The position numbers and the translations under genes are program-made. DNA of 64,000 bases from Microcebus murinus (lineage: Eukaryota > Chordata > Mammalia > Primates > Cheirogaleidae), in assembly GCF_040939455.1 (NCBI RefSeq), contig NC_134119.1, forward strand, positions 15,240,501 to 15,304,500, read 5' to 3'. A model generated the notes under the pieces. That model was given only the letters and a program-made list of their open reading frames with translations. It was not told where the DNA came from and did no database searches. The first letter of the stretch is position 1, and every line of letters starts with the position of its first letter. Below, piece after piece: positions 46,645 to 58,130 of the stretch.

Positions 46645-47240
46645 GTGTATCAGTTAATCATTGAGTAAGGAATGAGATGAGTCTCTGGCTATTGTGTCTG
46701 TCTGAGCCTGACTCTGGGAGAGAAGCACCTACCAAAACGTCATTTTGACCCTGCAGACAGAGGAAGACAATGGGCCTCATGACCCAGTACAGTGGTGCTA
46801 TTGGCATCCCACCTGTATCCCTTTTGCAGGCCCCATGCCTGAGCAGACCACCTGTGTCTGCCTGCATGCAGGCTCTCTGCAGCCCTGAGAGTCCATTTAG
46901 CTCAAGTGTGGGGTGTGCTGGGAGTGCCAGGGAGCTAATGCTCTCTAGGAGCAGCTTCCAACCAACACCTGACACAAATCAGTGGATAAACAGCCCAGAT
47001 CCTTTGCCTCTGGGATGCCAGAACTCTAAGGCAGGTTCTACACTGCCTCCCAGAGGTCCCCACAGGACTGAGCCCCAGTTGCTCACTGCCATAATCTGCT
47101 CATTAGATATTCTTTATTGGCTTCTTTCTCTTCCTTTTCTCACTTCCTTACTCTCTTACCAATTCTTCCTGGGATCATTTCCCAAATAAACTACTTGAGT
47201 TCACTTTTATGTATGCAAGTTTCTTTTTAAGGGGACTATG
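46645..47240 (+). mobile_element. ERVL-like LTR
   Basis: Same family as 12113-12360. GCCCCAGTTGCTCACTGCC, CTTTTCTCACTTCCTTACTC and TTCCTGGGATCATTTCCCAAATAAACTACTTG, with the polyadenylation signal at 47184-47189. A 139-codon open frame crosses it but is not viral or cellular protein I can recognise. Confidence 0.67.
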
Positions 47241-49660
47241 CAAGATAAGACACACAGGCACTAGGACCACTGATAACATGGGCACCCACGTGGACCAAAG
47301 ACACAGCCCATGTATGTGACGCAGGTACTCTGGAGGTTAAATTTGGATTAAAGGGGTCATCCAGACTTAGCCTCTATTACCAGACAGACCCTCCTTTAAC
47401 TAACCAGCTCAACAATGGAAGGTTGTGGTAGTAGAAATGGTTATTTAGGTAGGAATGGGACCACACTACTCTTGTTTTTAAGACTTAAAACACTTTCCCC
47501 CCCAAGGAACTATCCAAGGTCCTGAATTATCTCTAACCAAGCAAACAAGTACCCTTGTCTCCACTCATAATCTACAGTATCTATCTGCCTGGGACCCTGT
47601 CCTTCTTATGGCACCTCCTGATTGACATCAGCTGCCTCATCTCACTGCTATCCTATCTGGCTATGACCAGCCTGTATAATCAGCCTCCTGTCCTCTGCTA
47701 AATGGGACCAACGTCTACACCTGCACTGCCTGGCTCCTCACCTGATGACCCAGCTCTATCTGCTTTTGTGTGAACACCTAAATTGTTGTTTTTAAAAATC
47801 AATATATCCTAAATAGAGGATCCTTCTTTCTAGAGGATTTCTTTTAGTGCCTTCAATGTTTATCTAAAATTATCATTCATACTTAATTCAAAAGCAGTAA
47901 GATGCTGACATAAATATTTTATTTCAGAAGAGAATTGAAGCGTCTGGAATTATAGAAATATGTCAGTATTTCTGAAGCTTCTTGTTTTGGTTCCCTCTAC
48001 TCCTCTTTTCTCTAATCATCACAATAAGATATTCACTGCATTTTTTTTCTTTTCTTTTTAGTCACATCTGGTAACACTTTAGCTTTTAAACACATCTCAG
48101 AGCATAATGAGGACATGTTTAAAAGATACACTGGGCCATTTGAAGATTCCTTGTGAATGGAATGTCTTTGCATAGTCCTAAAATTGGATTTGATACGATA
48201 AGGCAATATTTTAACATTTTCTTTGAACTATGTCTGTTATTAAAATTTTGAAGAGAGGAACAAAAACAGAATCACTAAAAAATATTCCTTTTCTATAATC
48301 TAACAATAGAATAAACTTAGTAAATAGCCAAAATTTAATAAATAGCCAAATGACAAAATAGTTATAAAATAAGAAAAAAGAGTTCAACATAAGCCTTAAA
48401 CTTTTAAACATGATGGCCAAACCACCCTGTCCCAACAAAAAAGCAGGAAGGAAGGGAGGGGAGGGGAGGGAAATGAGGAAGGAATTGCTGGTATTGTACA
48501 TCACAACTTCTAATCTCATCAATGACCCCTGAGTACTGGGGACTGATGGTGAGATGAAAGAATACTGCATATTTTCACTAATATCTTCCAAGGTGAATAA
48601 AATAGACTGAGGAGTTAATGAGCTAGCCCTAGGAATGGTAAAAGAAACAAACTTCCAAAACAGAAAGCCGCTATATTCTGTGCAAGGCCTCTGAAGACGT
48701 GCAAAGAGCAACCCGGGCTTGCCATGCTTTAGGGCACTGTGCTAAGTTGGGTGAAGGAATGAAGTTCACAGGGGTTGCATATGGTTTGTTAGTAAAGGGG
48801 GCAAAGGATGAGGGAGGAAAATTTATCCACTAGCTCTCATCTCTCACTGACCAAAGGTCTAACCCACTGGGCATTAACTCCTCTCCATGCACCTGTACCT
48901 TTGCTGTGTACCCATGTGAGCACCAAGCAGTTCCTCATGCATCTCAAGCCTCAGTGACGACAAGGAAGCCAGACCTGTATTGAAGAAAAGAGGTTCAAGA
49001 TGTGGGCTTGCGGCAAGGCACTGTGAGGTAATTCTGATACAATGTCCTTCTGGCCATGGCAGTTATGAGAACCTACATGAAGTTTGTCGTCAAAGTGAAG
49101 GCCAAGGAGGAACAAGTGGACAAGAGTCCTGGAGGCAGGTGAGGCTGTGATGATCTGAAGTGGGGCTAAAAGCTTCTAGCACACCTAAGGTTTGAAAACT
49201 CCTTGTGAATATTATATAGAGAATTATATTTTTCTACTCAAATATTCCAGGAGATGGAAATATAGCTCCAGCCTCCAGGAGTTCCTAATATTCAAGCTTT
49301 CTTTTACTTGGTAGGTGTCCTAAACTCTATCCAATAGCTGTTGGTACAAAAATCAAGAGTTAAGTACTAGAGGGGTACTTAACAAATCAAACATTTTGTA
49401 AGAAAAAAAAATCTCTGTACTATGAATAATTGCCCTTTAACATTTTGTTTTGATATGTTGAATTTTCTACTGAGAAAACACTCTTATGCAATGTCTTTCT
49501 TTTTTGATTCGGTTTGCTATGAGATTCTGTGACACTGGGAATTCTTAGCATTTTCTGCTGAAATGTGAAGGCTATCTGTTACACAATGTATCTGACTCAC
49601 ATATTCAGCCTCAAACTACTTGAGAGGAGAGGCAGCACCTTATATAGCTGTGTTCCTCCA
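47241..49660. other. No gene or identifiable repeat
   Basis: About 2.4 kb unassigned. It holds the longest open frame of the window (166 codons, minus strand, 48211-48711) and a G-rich run at 48454-48470. The frame has hydrophobic stretches encoded by TTT/AAA-rich DNA and no homology I can see. Confidence 0.3.
48454..48470 (+). promoter_or_regulatory. G-quadruplex-capable G tract
   Basis: GGGAGGGGAGGGGAGGG: four G runs of 3-4 separated by single A residues, inside a GGAAGG-rich purine stretch (48443-48480). Capability is from sequence only; a regulatory role is not implied. Confidence 0.7.
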
Positions 49661-49748
49661 CAGTAGCCCTAGAGGACAACAAACTCTCGATTAATATTTG
49701 TTCAGTGGGAAACATGCTAAATAAATGATGGAATAGCCTTGCAATTTC

Positions 49749-49812
49749 ATACAGCACAGTTCTAAAAATAACAATAGTTTTATTCTAATGCAACATGAGG
49801 AGATGGGAAACA
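49749..49812 (+). repeat. Near-duplicate segment, copy 1
   Basis: TCATACAGCACAGTTCTAAAAATAACAATAG then TTTTATTCTAATGCAACATGAGGAGA. Matches 50735-50808 in the same orientation about 985 bp away. Confidence 0.75.
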
Positions 49813-49814
49813 AT

Positions 49815-50070
49815 TATTTAGATGCAATAAAAAATTACAGAATATGTATAGATTCATCCTATCTCGATTACATATGCTTATACACATGTATGTGGATATG
49901 CACATTTAGAAATCTAGGAGGAAAGATTACACACTAAACTGTTAAAGGCTACTACCTGCAGGAATGAGATTAGTAGAAGGGGAAAATGTTTTTTCTTTTT
50001 ACCTATATTGTTTTGTGTTTTTTTACAACAAACACTTATTACTGGTATAATCTAAAAATGAACAAATAAA
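49815..50070 (+). mobile_element. Old L1M 3'UTR fragment
   Basis: TTACAGAATATGTATAGATTC, TTAGAAATCTAGGAGGAAAG, ACACTAAACTGTTAAAGGC, ATGTTTTTTCTTTTTACC and ACAACAAACACTTATTACTGG follow the 3'UTR order of an old L1M family. Confidence 0.65.
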
Positions 50071-51695
50071 ATAAATAATGCTTTGAATGAATCATGGGTA
50101 TTGGATGACACAGTAGAAAAACACCAGGCACTGGGTACAGATAAATACTTAGTTTTGACACTGAATTAGTCAGGTACCATCTCTCATTTAATACTACATG
50201 GAGAAATTGATAGTTCCATTTTTGTTTTAATCCCTATGAGAGCCGTTGGAACCTCTGCATTCTCAACAGCCCCCAAAATAACAGTGTTCTTGGCTGACTT
50301 GTTTGGCTATATATCATTGTATTTACAGCATCATTCTTACTTCTGCAGAGAGCTCTGTTTACAATTCTAATGAAAAGATGAGAAACTTTGTAGCCAATGT
50401 AGGTCACTCAGCTATGCATTACTGGAGTGGTTGTCTTTGCTTGTCTTAAGTCTCAGATTTTCACTACCTGAGTCTTCTCCAAACAGAAATATTTTTGTGC
50501 AATGTGAACACTGAATCCTATAGTAGTCAGGTGTTCTGAAATAAGTGGTCTCTACACCCTAATCAATCCCACCTACCAAAGCATGATAAATACATAAAGT
50601 CCTTGGAAATGAGGGATCAGTTATTTCAGATTATGTTCATTTCTCGGATCGTTTTGTGACTTCTCTCACAATTCTTAGAGAATTACTCAGCAAGGACAGA
50701 GGCACGGATTTCCCCAGGAAGGGCAGCAGAATGTCATACAGCAGAGTTCTAAAAAAAAAAATAATAATAATAGTTTCTTCTAATGCAACATGAAGAGAAA
50801 CATAGCTGCTTTCTGGGTTTGCATTAGCAACCTTGACATTCAGCCCCTCCAACATTTCCTAAGCACTGACAAAAACCATTCCGCCAGCCCAGAAGAGCTG
50901 GGATCTCATTTCATCATGCTTCATTCCTCTTTATTTATTTACTTGATACCACTTCTTCCCACCCCACAACCTTCATTCTCAGGCCATCAATTAATTACGT
51001 GTAATAAGTAAAGTTGTTAGAGTAGCAGAATACTCACCTTAGGCATCAGAAAATCCTTTGGAATTATTTAGGAAATTGATAACATCAAGGAAGGCACAAG
51101 AACCTCAGACCTCAGTTAGGGGGAACATCTTCTTACACTAAACACTACTGAACAACACATAGCCCATTAAAAAAATCCCAAGCAGTAAAAGCCAACAAGA
51201 ACTTAAAGGACTAAATACTCATCAAGATGGCACCATTTTATCCCCAGATCCTTGACACTCATACCTTTGCTTTTCTGAAGGAAAAGACAATTCAAAGAAC
51301 GTGGCCATGACCCATGAGCATATTCCCCCCTTATGTAGAGGAGATCTATAAACTTAAAAAGACAGAGGTTTTTTTTTTTAACTATCTTCTGAATGAAATA
51401 TAACATTTATTTCTATTATAAATGTAGGCAATAAATGACAGTTATCTTATTAGAACCCATGACTTTAGCACCAGTGGAAATAACAGATATTTTTATGCCA
51501 CATAACAGTTGTTGCAGAGATCTTGAAATACAGATTACATTCACCACCATCCAAAATTATGACAATTAGTTGAATTGCCACTACATCTCATTATTTAATG
51601 CATTAATAAGGAATTAATATATTGCAATATGACAAATTTTATAATAATTTTGATACCTGTATTTCAGTATAATTCATTTCCTTTGCAATTCTACA
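50071..51695. other. No gene; second copy of a local near-duplicate
   Basis: Unassigned apart from 50735-50808, which repeats the segment at 49749-49812 (TCATACAGCAGAGTTC, then an expanded A/ATA tract, then TTCTAATGCAACATGAAGAGA). Confidence 0.35.
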
Positions 51696-51699
51696 TGTT

Positions 51700-51912
51700 T
51701 TACTTTATGGCTGTAAACATGCTATTCTGAGAGGGATCTATGGGGCTCAGCTGATTGCAAATGCATGAGAGAGGCAGTTAAAACCAGAAGAACCACCCAA
51801 CTGAGTCCAGCCAAAATTACCCACCCATGGAATAGTAATCTAAATAAATAGGGTGATTTTGAGCCATTAACTTTGGGAGTGGTTTGTTATATAGCAATAA
51901 ATAACTGATACA
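51700..51912 (+). mobile_element. MLT1-type MaLR LTR 3' end
   Basis: AGAAGAACCACCCAACTGAG, TCCAGCCAAAATTACCCACC, TTTTGAGCCATTAACTTTGGG and GTGGTTTGTTATATAGCAATAAATAAC are the end of an old MLT1 LTR. Confidence 0.82.
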
Positions 51913-52176
51913 TGTCCCTACTGTCATTTATTCAATATTTTTTACTATAAATCAACTTTATTTTTATTTTTTATTTTATTAAAATCAACTTTCTTATTTA
52001 AGTAAATAAATGTTAAAACAGTCGTTATAGCATCACTGCAAAAAAGAAAAAATCCTTTTCACTTGAGACAAATAGAAGCAAACTAAAAACAAATGCAAGG
52101 AAAACATTAAGCATTGTTATTAATTTTGGGCTAGATATGTTGTCGGATAAGGCACTTTTTGTTCTCTTTTCAAAAT

Positions 52177-52372
52177 TTTTTTAATATATATTTAATTTCA
52201 GAATATTATAGGGGTACAAATGTTTTAGTTATCTGGATTGTTTTTGTACTGCTTGAGACAAAGTTGTAAGTGTGCCTATCACCCAGATATTGCATTATTT
52301 GGGTTTGATTTCACCCATCCTTCTTCCCTCCTTCCCTTCTTCCCTCCTCCCACATGTTTGACTTCTGTTGAG
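52177..52372 (-). mobile_element. L1 3' end, antisense, strepsirrhine type
   Basis: TATTTAATTTCAGAATATTATAGGGGTACAAATG, CTGTGCCTATCACCCAGATATTG-like block and the C/T-rich CCTTCTTCCCTCCTTCCC stretch. Only 3'UTR remains. Confidence 0.75.
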
Positions 52373-52689
52373 TTTTAGGGAAGGTGTTTTATTAAATAAC
52401 AAAAGAGGTAAGTGCTAGAGAACGATAAAGACACATCACCTAATGCAAAGTGAAACTTTCACCTTGATAAAGGTAGAAGGACCAAAGAAGAAGTATGTGA
52501 TTCAATGTTGTTTAATCTCCTGTCCTTTCCCTTTTATAATCAGGACTCCCACTGTGTGGTCTTGGCCCCCATTTTGGGAAGCACTGATCTTACTGAACTT
52601 ACAGAAAAATTGAATCTTTGTGTAAATGAATGCTTTATATCTTAATATTGGAATGAAATGGCATAAATATGAAAGTATTTGGGCCACAC

Positions 52690-53040
52690 TGCAGACATTT
52701 ACCTAGGCTGTGACTGTGAGGGGTCTGGGATACCACAGACCAACAACTTCATCACATGGATAAGAAAACTGAGGCCCAGTAGGATTGGATACTTTGGCCA
52801 GGGTAGTGCAGGGAGTCAGAGGCAAAGTCTCTAGTATAGGAAAATAATTTGGAGTATTGACACTCCAGAGAATGCAACTTTCATAATTTTATGGCCAATT
52901 CACATCTCATCTGTTAAATTGAGAAAATTATTTCTTTTTCACTCTCTTCTGTCCTTCTGTCTTGGTGAAGGTAAAGTGTTTTGCATTAAATGTGGCACAT
53001 ATGTCAATAAATGTTATCTATAATTAATAGTGATAATGCT
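52690..53040 (+). mobile_element. MIR SINE fragments
   Basis: GATAAGAAAACTGAGGCCCAGTAGG and AGTGCAGGGAGTCAGAGGC (about 52755-52830), then a MIR tail AAAGTGTTTTGCATTAAATGTGGC, ATGTCAATAAATGTTATC (52970-53020). Possibly two separate copies. Confidence 0.6.
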
Positions 53041-53075
53041 AATATTAATAAATACTAGAGCATTTAAGAACCTGG

Positions 53076-53240
53076 AGCCAGGCCCAGTGGCTCACGCCTA
53101 TAATCCTAGCACTCTGGGAGGCCAAGGAGGATCACTTGAGCCCCAGGAGTTTGAGGTTGCAGTGAGCTATGATGACATCACTGCACTCTAGTTAGCCAGG
53201 ACAGCAGAGTAACACTCCATCTCAAGGATATAAAAAAAAA
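53076..53240 (+). mobile_element. Arm-fused Alu monomer
   Basis: Left-arm start (GTGGCTCACGCCTATAATCC, TAGCACTCTGGGAGGCC, GGATCACTTGAGCCCC) passes straight into right-arm end (AGGTTGCAGTGAGCTATGATG, CACTGCACTCTAG) and an A-tail. TSD AAGAACCTGG (53066-53075) and AAGAACTTGG (53241-53250). Same architecture as 43421-43585. Confidence 0.93.
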
Positions 53241-53289
53241 AAGAACTTGGGCTCTCAGTGTGTGAATTTTGTCATCCTGCACATCCTAA

Positions 53290-53465
53290 TCCTAAATTTC
53301 CTAGCCTAGCAACCGAATTTAATTCTCTATGCCTCAATTTCTTCAACTGTAAAATGTGCATTAAAAGTATTTGTATCATAGGGTCATTCTGAGAATTAAG
53401 GTGAGTAATACATGAAAAATATTTGGAATGCTATCTGATGCACAGTAAACATATTACATAGCAAG
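53290..53465 (+). mobile_element. MIR SINE
   Basis: TGCCTCAATTTCTTCAACTGTAAAATGTG, GGTCATTCTGAGAATTAAGG and ATGCTATCTGATGCACAGTAAAC. Confidence 0.85.
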
Positions 53466-54265
53466 AATATTAAGTAATCAACAAATAGTAACCCATGATG
53501 ATAATGACAATGATGATGGTGGTGATTAGGTAAATCCATGTGTCAACAGCAAACCGTTGTTAAAGCAAAGACAAGTAATAAACTTCAAATAATAAACTTC
53601 CCTTTCTGAACAAATTCTCATTGTTCCTTTATGCATCAAAGTAGAACCCTGATATTGTCTTTCAGATTTGTATTATGATTGATTCTGAAGAAACATATCC
53701 AGGGAAAACGTAACTTTTGCTGTTGTTGACCATCTTCACTTTATGACATTATTTTAACCCATGATGATGTATATTATCAACCAGTGCAGAGAAAATTTAT
53801 ATGGGAATTTGGAGAATGTGAAAATATTTTTACATCGAGACTCTCCCCACCCTCACCACACTCCCCTCCCTTTCCCCTCAATATCACGCTGAAAATATGC
53901 AATCTATCTACATTCTGGTTCCAAGAGCAACTCTGGCATTTGAATAAGATTCATACATGGCATGCTATTTTGGTAAAAATCATTTTCCAAAAGCAGCATT
54001 ATGAGAAAGTAAAGCCAAAAAGAACTCACTGTTCTCTCTCACACCGGCACAGCGAGGCGGCTGCTTAACCTGCTTGTGGGCTCAGGTGTTTAAAATCACG
54101 GTACTTTTTTTTTTCTTCTTTGCTTTAAATGGCATCACAACTTTAGCCTGTTGTCAAGTCTGACTTAAATGAAACTGAGACATGCAAAAGGATGGTGCTG
54201 TTTCTCCAGGTCCTTGTGTGAGATTAGGTAGGTTAATGGGTTGCTATGGTGATCACTTTTAGCAA
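53466..54265. other. No gene or identifiable repeat
   Basis: Unassigned. A 94-codon plus-strand frame (53784-54068) resembles nothing known. Confidence 0.3.
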
Positions 54266-54269
54266 TGGA

Positions 54270-54565
54270 ATTGAATAATGGTGAAGAGAACAGGTTTGGG
54301 AGTCATATTTTAAGTTCAAACTCATATGATGTCACTTGTTTATATGTTTGACTGACTTTGAACAATTTATGTGACCTTTCCTGGTACATGTTCTCATGAG
54401 TAAAATTAGCCAAATAATACCTACCTTGGAGAATTATTATCTTAATTAATTCCCAGAACAACCCTCTAGTGTATTATTAGCACCAATTATCAACAAATCA
54501 AAAAATCTCCCCAAAGTCACACAGCTAGTTCATGGCAGAGCTTAGAGGCCCACTCATGATTTCTG
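54270..54565 (+). mobile_element. MIR SINE pair
   Basis: First MIR-like core: TGACTTTGAACAATTTATGTGACC, AATAATACCTACCTTGGAG. Second: TTCCCAGAACAACCCTCTAG, CCAAAGTCACACAGCTAGTTCATGGCAGAGC. Confidence 0.72.
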
Positions 54566-55310
<745 letters not shown>

Positions 55311-55459
55311 AATCAGTTTCTTCATAAACAGATCCCATCTAAGACATTTTAAACTGGTCATGTAATTTATTCAGTAAAGCCTTAAAATCTCTTAGTTTAT
55401 TGATTTTTTTTAGTTAGGTTTTGTGATGTGGTATGAAATATTGTTTATCAACACTAAAA

Positions 55460-55625
55460 GGTAGAAGAAAAGAACAACAGAGAATAGAGATCTAAAAATA
55501 ATACAGATAAAAGCAGAAAGTAATAAGATATAAAACAAAACAAAAATGCAACATAGTCAAGATAACTAAAAATGCATATTTTGAAGACTGATAAAATAGT
55601 ATGAATCTTTGGCAAATATGACCTT
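55460..55625 (+). mobile_element. Possible old L1 ORF2 fragment
   Basis: A-rich sequence in L1 sense style (AGAATAGAGATCTAAAAATAATACAG, TGAAGACTGATAAAATAG). Too diverged for a firm call. Confidence 0.35.
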
Positions 55626-55689
55626 GGAAATAACACAAGAGGCACCCAAAGAAGGACTCTGAAACGTAGAAGGGCAAAGCAGACTTGCT

Positions 55690-56365
55690 AGGGACCCCAG
55701 GACTGAAGGAAAAACACAGAAGCAGAATAATTTATTACCCTTACACCCTCCAATGCATAGGGCAGCCCAGTTTAGCCACAGAGGGAGACCCAGGTGGTCT
55801 CATTCCTTCCCCAGGTCCCATGAGAGTATGCTGACAACATCAGGTGAGCACGGGAGCATGGGCAAGGGCAATCAATAGGGAGCCCTGCTGAAATTAAGTG
55901 GACAATCTCTGTTCCCCTTGGACCTGAGACTTCTTTCCTCCACTGGGAGACAGCAGGTGGCTGGACAGCACAGACAATGGAGGCACCACTATCACAAGCA
56001 TTTGACCCAGGACACCCATTTGTCTTCCTGGACCTGAGACTCCCTTTCCCCAGCTAGAGACACTGGGCATCCGGGCAGCACCCATGAGGACATCCAGGAC
56101 CAGTGCCCAGCCCAGGAAGCTCATCAGCAGCATCAGCCAGAAATCCCACTCCTTTACTGAGGCCCCAGGTGGCCTGGCCTAGGGAAACTCCTTCAGCCCA
56201 TCACGTAGCACTAGTAGGGGTTACTAGTGTTACCTCCTGGGGAGCCCCCAAATCATTGAAAAAAACCAAATAGACCAAAATCACACCACCACAACTCTGA
56301 AAATTAAATTGTCATTGAAACTGACAGCCCAGAAAAGTAAACCAGGACCTGCTTGCCAAACCTAA
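55690..56365 (+). mobile_element. GC-rich 5' region of the ancient L1, with tandem units
   Basis: Two roughly 110-bp imperfect repeats start at GGACCTGAGACT (55920 and 56030), each continuing with a CAGC/CCAGC..GAGACA block and a GGCAGCACC/GGACAGCAC block. The 3' end (ACCAAATAGACCAAAATCACACC, TGTCATTGAAACTGACAGCCC) runs into L1-like sequence that resumes at 57189. It may instead be a retroviral LTR or leader. Confidence 0.45.
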
Positions 56366-56394
56366 ATGGAATGTCTTAATCCATTCAGGCTGCT

Positions 56395-56774
56395 TGCTAT
56401 GATTTGGAGGCTGCCCCACCAAGTCTCAGCGTTGGAGGTGCGGCCTGGTGGAGGTGTCAGGGTCATGGCGGTGGATCCCTGGTGAATGGCTTGGTGCTGT
56501 CCTAGCAGTAATGAGTGAGTTCTCACTCTATTAGTTCCTAGAAGAACTGATTGTTACAAAGAGCCTTGCACCTCCCTTCTCTCTCTCTTGCTTTCTTCCT
56601 CTTGCTATGCCAGCTCCCCTTCGCCTCCTGCCACGAGTAGAAGCTTTCTGAGGCCCATACCAGGAGCAGATGCTGGCTCCATGCTTCTTGGCCTGCAGAA
56701 CCATGAGCCAAATAAACTTCTTTTTTAAATAAATTATTCAGCTTTATAAATTATAGCAACACAAACAGACCACT
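56395..56774 (+). mobile_element. MST/THE-like MaLR LTR inside another MaLR LTR
   Basis: Begins TGCTATGATTTGGAGGC and carries TGGTGCTGTCCTAGCAGTAATGAG, GTGAGTTCTCACTCTATTAG, CAGAACCATGAGCCAAATAAAC and TATAGCAACACAAACAGACCA. Opposite orientation to its host LTR. Confidence 0.92.
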
Positions 56775-56813
56775 ATAACGAAATACTGTAAACCAAATAG
56801 CTTACAATGGAGA

Positions 56814-56891
56814 TACTTGAAGCTCTAACTCAGGTGGGGCAGAGGCAATGTATGTAACCTAAACATCTGTATCCCCATAATATGCTATAAA
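56814..56891 (+). mobile_element. Short L1 3' end, strepsirrhine type
   Basis: About 78 bp: GGCAATGTATGTAACCTAAACATCTGTATCCCCATAATATGCTATAAAAAG, the sense form of the 3' ends at 27051 and 41303. No clear TSD. Confidence 0.75.
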
Positions 56892-57325
56892 AAGCAAAAC
56901 ATAAATTTATTTCCCATAGTTCTGGAGGCTGAGACATACAAGATCAAGATTCCAGCAGATTCAGTGTCTGGTGTGGGCTCACTTTCTGCTTCATAGACCT
57001 TCTGGGTATGTCCTCACATGGTGACAGAAGCCATGGTGTCTCTGGGGCCTCTTTTATAAGGGCACTAATCCCATTCATGAGGGATGACCTCATCACCTCT
57101 CAAAGGCCCCACTGCTTAAAATCATCATTTTGGGGATTAGGATTTCAACATACGAATGGAGGGGAGGGGCAAAAATATTTCAGACAATGTTGAAATTTTC
57201 TGACAAGAATATAACAGTGTCCATCATAAAAATGTTCCAACAAGGAATTACAAAGTCCTGTGAAACAAATTAGAAAAAAAGAAAATCTTAGTGAAGACAT
57301 AGCTGTTATTTCAAAAGGTAAACCA

Positions 57326-57404
57326 GCCGGGCGTGGTGGCTCACGCCTGTAATCCTAGCACTTTGGGAGGCCGAGGCAGGCGGATTGCTCAAGGTCAGGA
57401 GTTC
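57326..57404 (+). mobile_element. Tailless 3'-truncated Alu with TSD
   Basis: 79 bp from GCCGGGCGTGGTGGCTCACG to GGTCAGGAGTTC, the first quarter of a lemur-like Alu, ending without any A-tail. Perfect 14-bp TSD CAAAAGGTAAACCA at 57312-57325 and 57405-57418. The sequence is close to consensus, so the insertion is recent. It retains the A box region of the RNA polymerase III promoter. Confidence 0.95.
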
Positions 57405-58130
57405 CAAAAGGTAAACCAAATGAAAATTATAAAACTAAAAGAAACAAAACAGAAATTAAAAACTTGCTGGATAGGCTCAATAGTAGAGTAGATATAACAA
57501 AGAATAGAATCAGCAATGTTGAGGACAGAACAGTACAATTTATTCATTATGAAAAACAGAGAAAAAAATAGACCAGAAAAAAATGAACAGAGCCTCATGG
57601 ACCTGTAAAACAAATAACAAAATATCCAACAGTCATATCGTTAGAGTTACAGAATAAGAAGAGAAAAAGAATAGAAATAAAAGACTGTTGGAAGAAATAC
57701 TGGCTGAAAACTCCCAACATTGGGTAAAAGATAAAAACCTACAGATTAAACAAGATGCGTTATCCCAAACAGTATAAACCCAAAGAAATCCACATCAAAA
57801 CACACCACAATTAAACTTCAAAAAGGCAAAAGCCAAAGAAAAAATCCGGAAGGCAATCAAAAAGAAACAGCTCATTGCCTACAGGAGAACACTAATAATT
57901 CAAAGGAGAGGATATTTCTCATCTAAGACTGTGGACACCAGAAGGAGGTGGCACAACATTTTTCAAGTACAGAACAATTATCAACCACAAATTCTATATC
58001 CAGGGAAACTATCCTTCAGGAATGAAAGGGAAAGAAAGACATTTTCAGACAAAAGAAAACTAGGAGAATTTGTAGCTAACAGACTTTAAAGGATGGCTAA
58101 AAGAAGTTCTTCAAACAGAAAGGAAATGAT

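Larger units (their letters stand above)
56366..57188 (-). mobile_element. MaLR LTR split by two later insertions
   Basis: Left piece GTCTTAATCCATTCAGGCTGC (56373-56393); middle ATAACGAAATACTGTAAACC (56776-56795); right piece from about 56892 to CAACATACGAATGGAGG. Inserts: a second MaLR LTR (56395-56774) and an L1 3' end (56814-56891). Confidence 0.9.

Noticed and set aside
46770..47189. 139-codon plus-strand frame
   Set aside because: Lies inside an ERVL-like LTR. LTRs are non-coding and the product resembles no retroviral protein.
48211..48711. 166-codon open frame on the minus strand, the longest in the window
   Set aside because: Composition follows the AT-rich DNA, there is no recognisable domain, no promoter or splice context, and no neighbouring exon. 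A frame of this length is expected by chance in 64 kb.
49060..49145. Short exon-like stretch with a lysine- and glutamate-rich translation (KFVVKVKAKEEQVDKSPGG)
   Set aside because: Only about 90 bp, no matching protein known to me and no second exon or A-tail to support a processed pseudogene.
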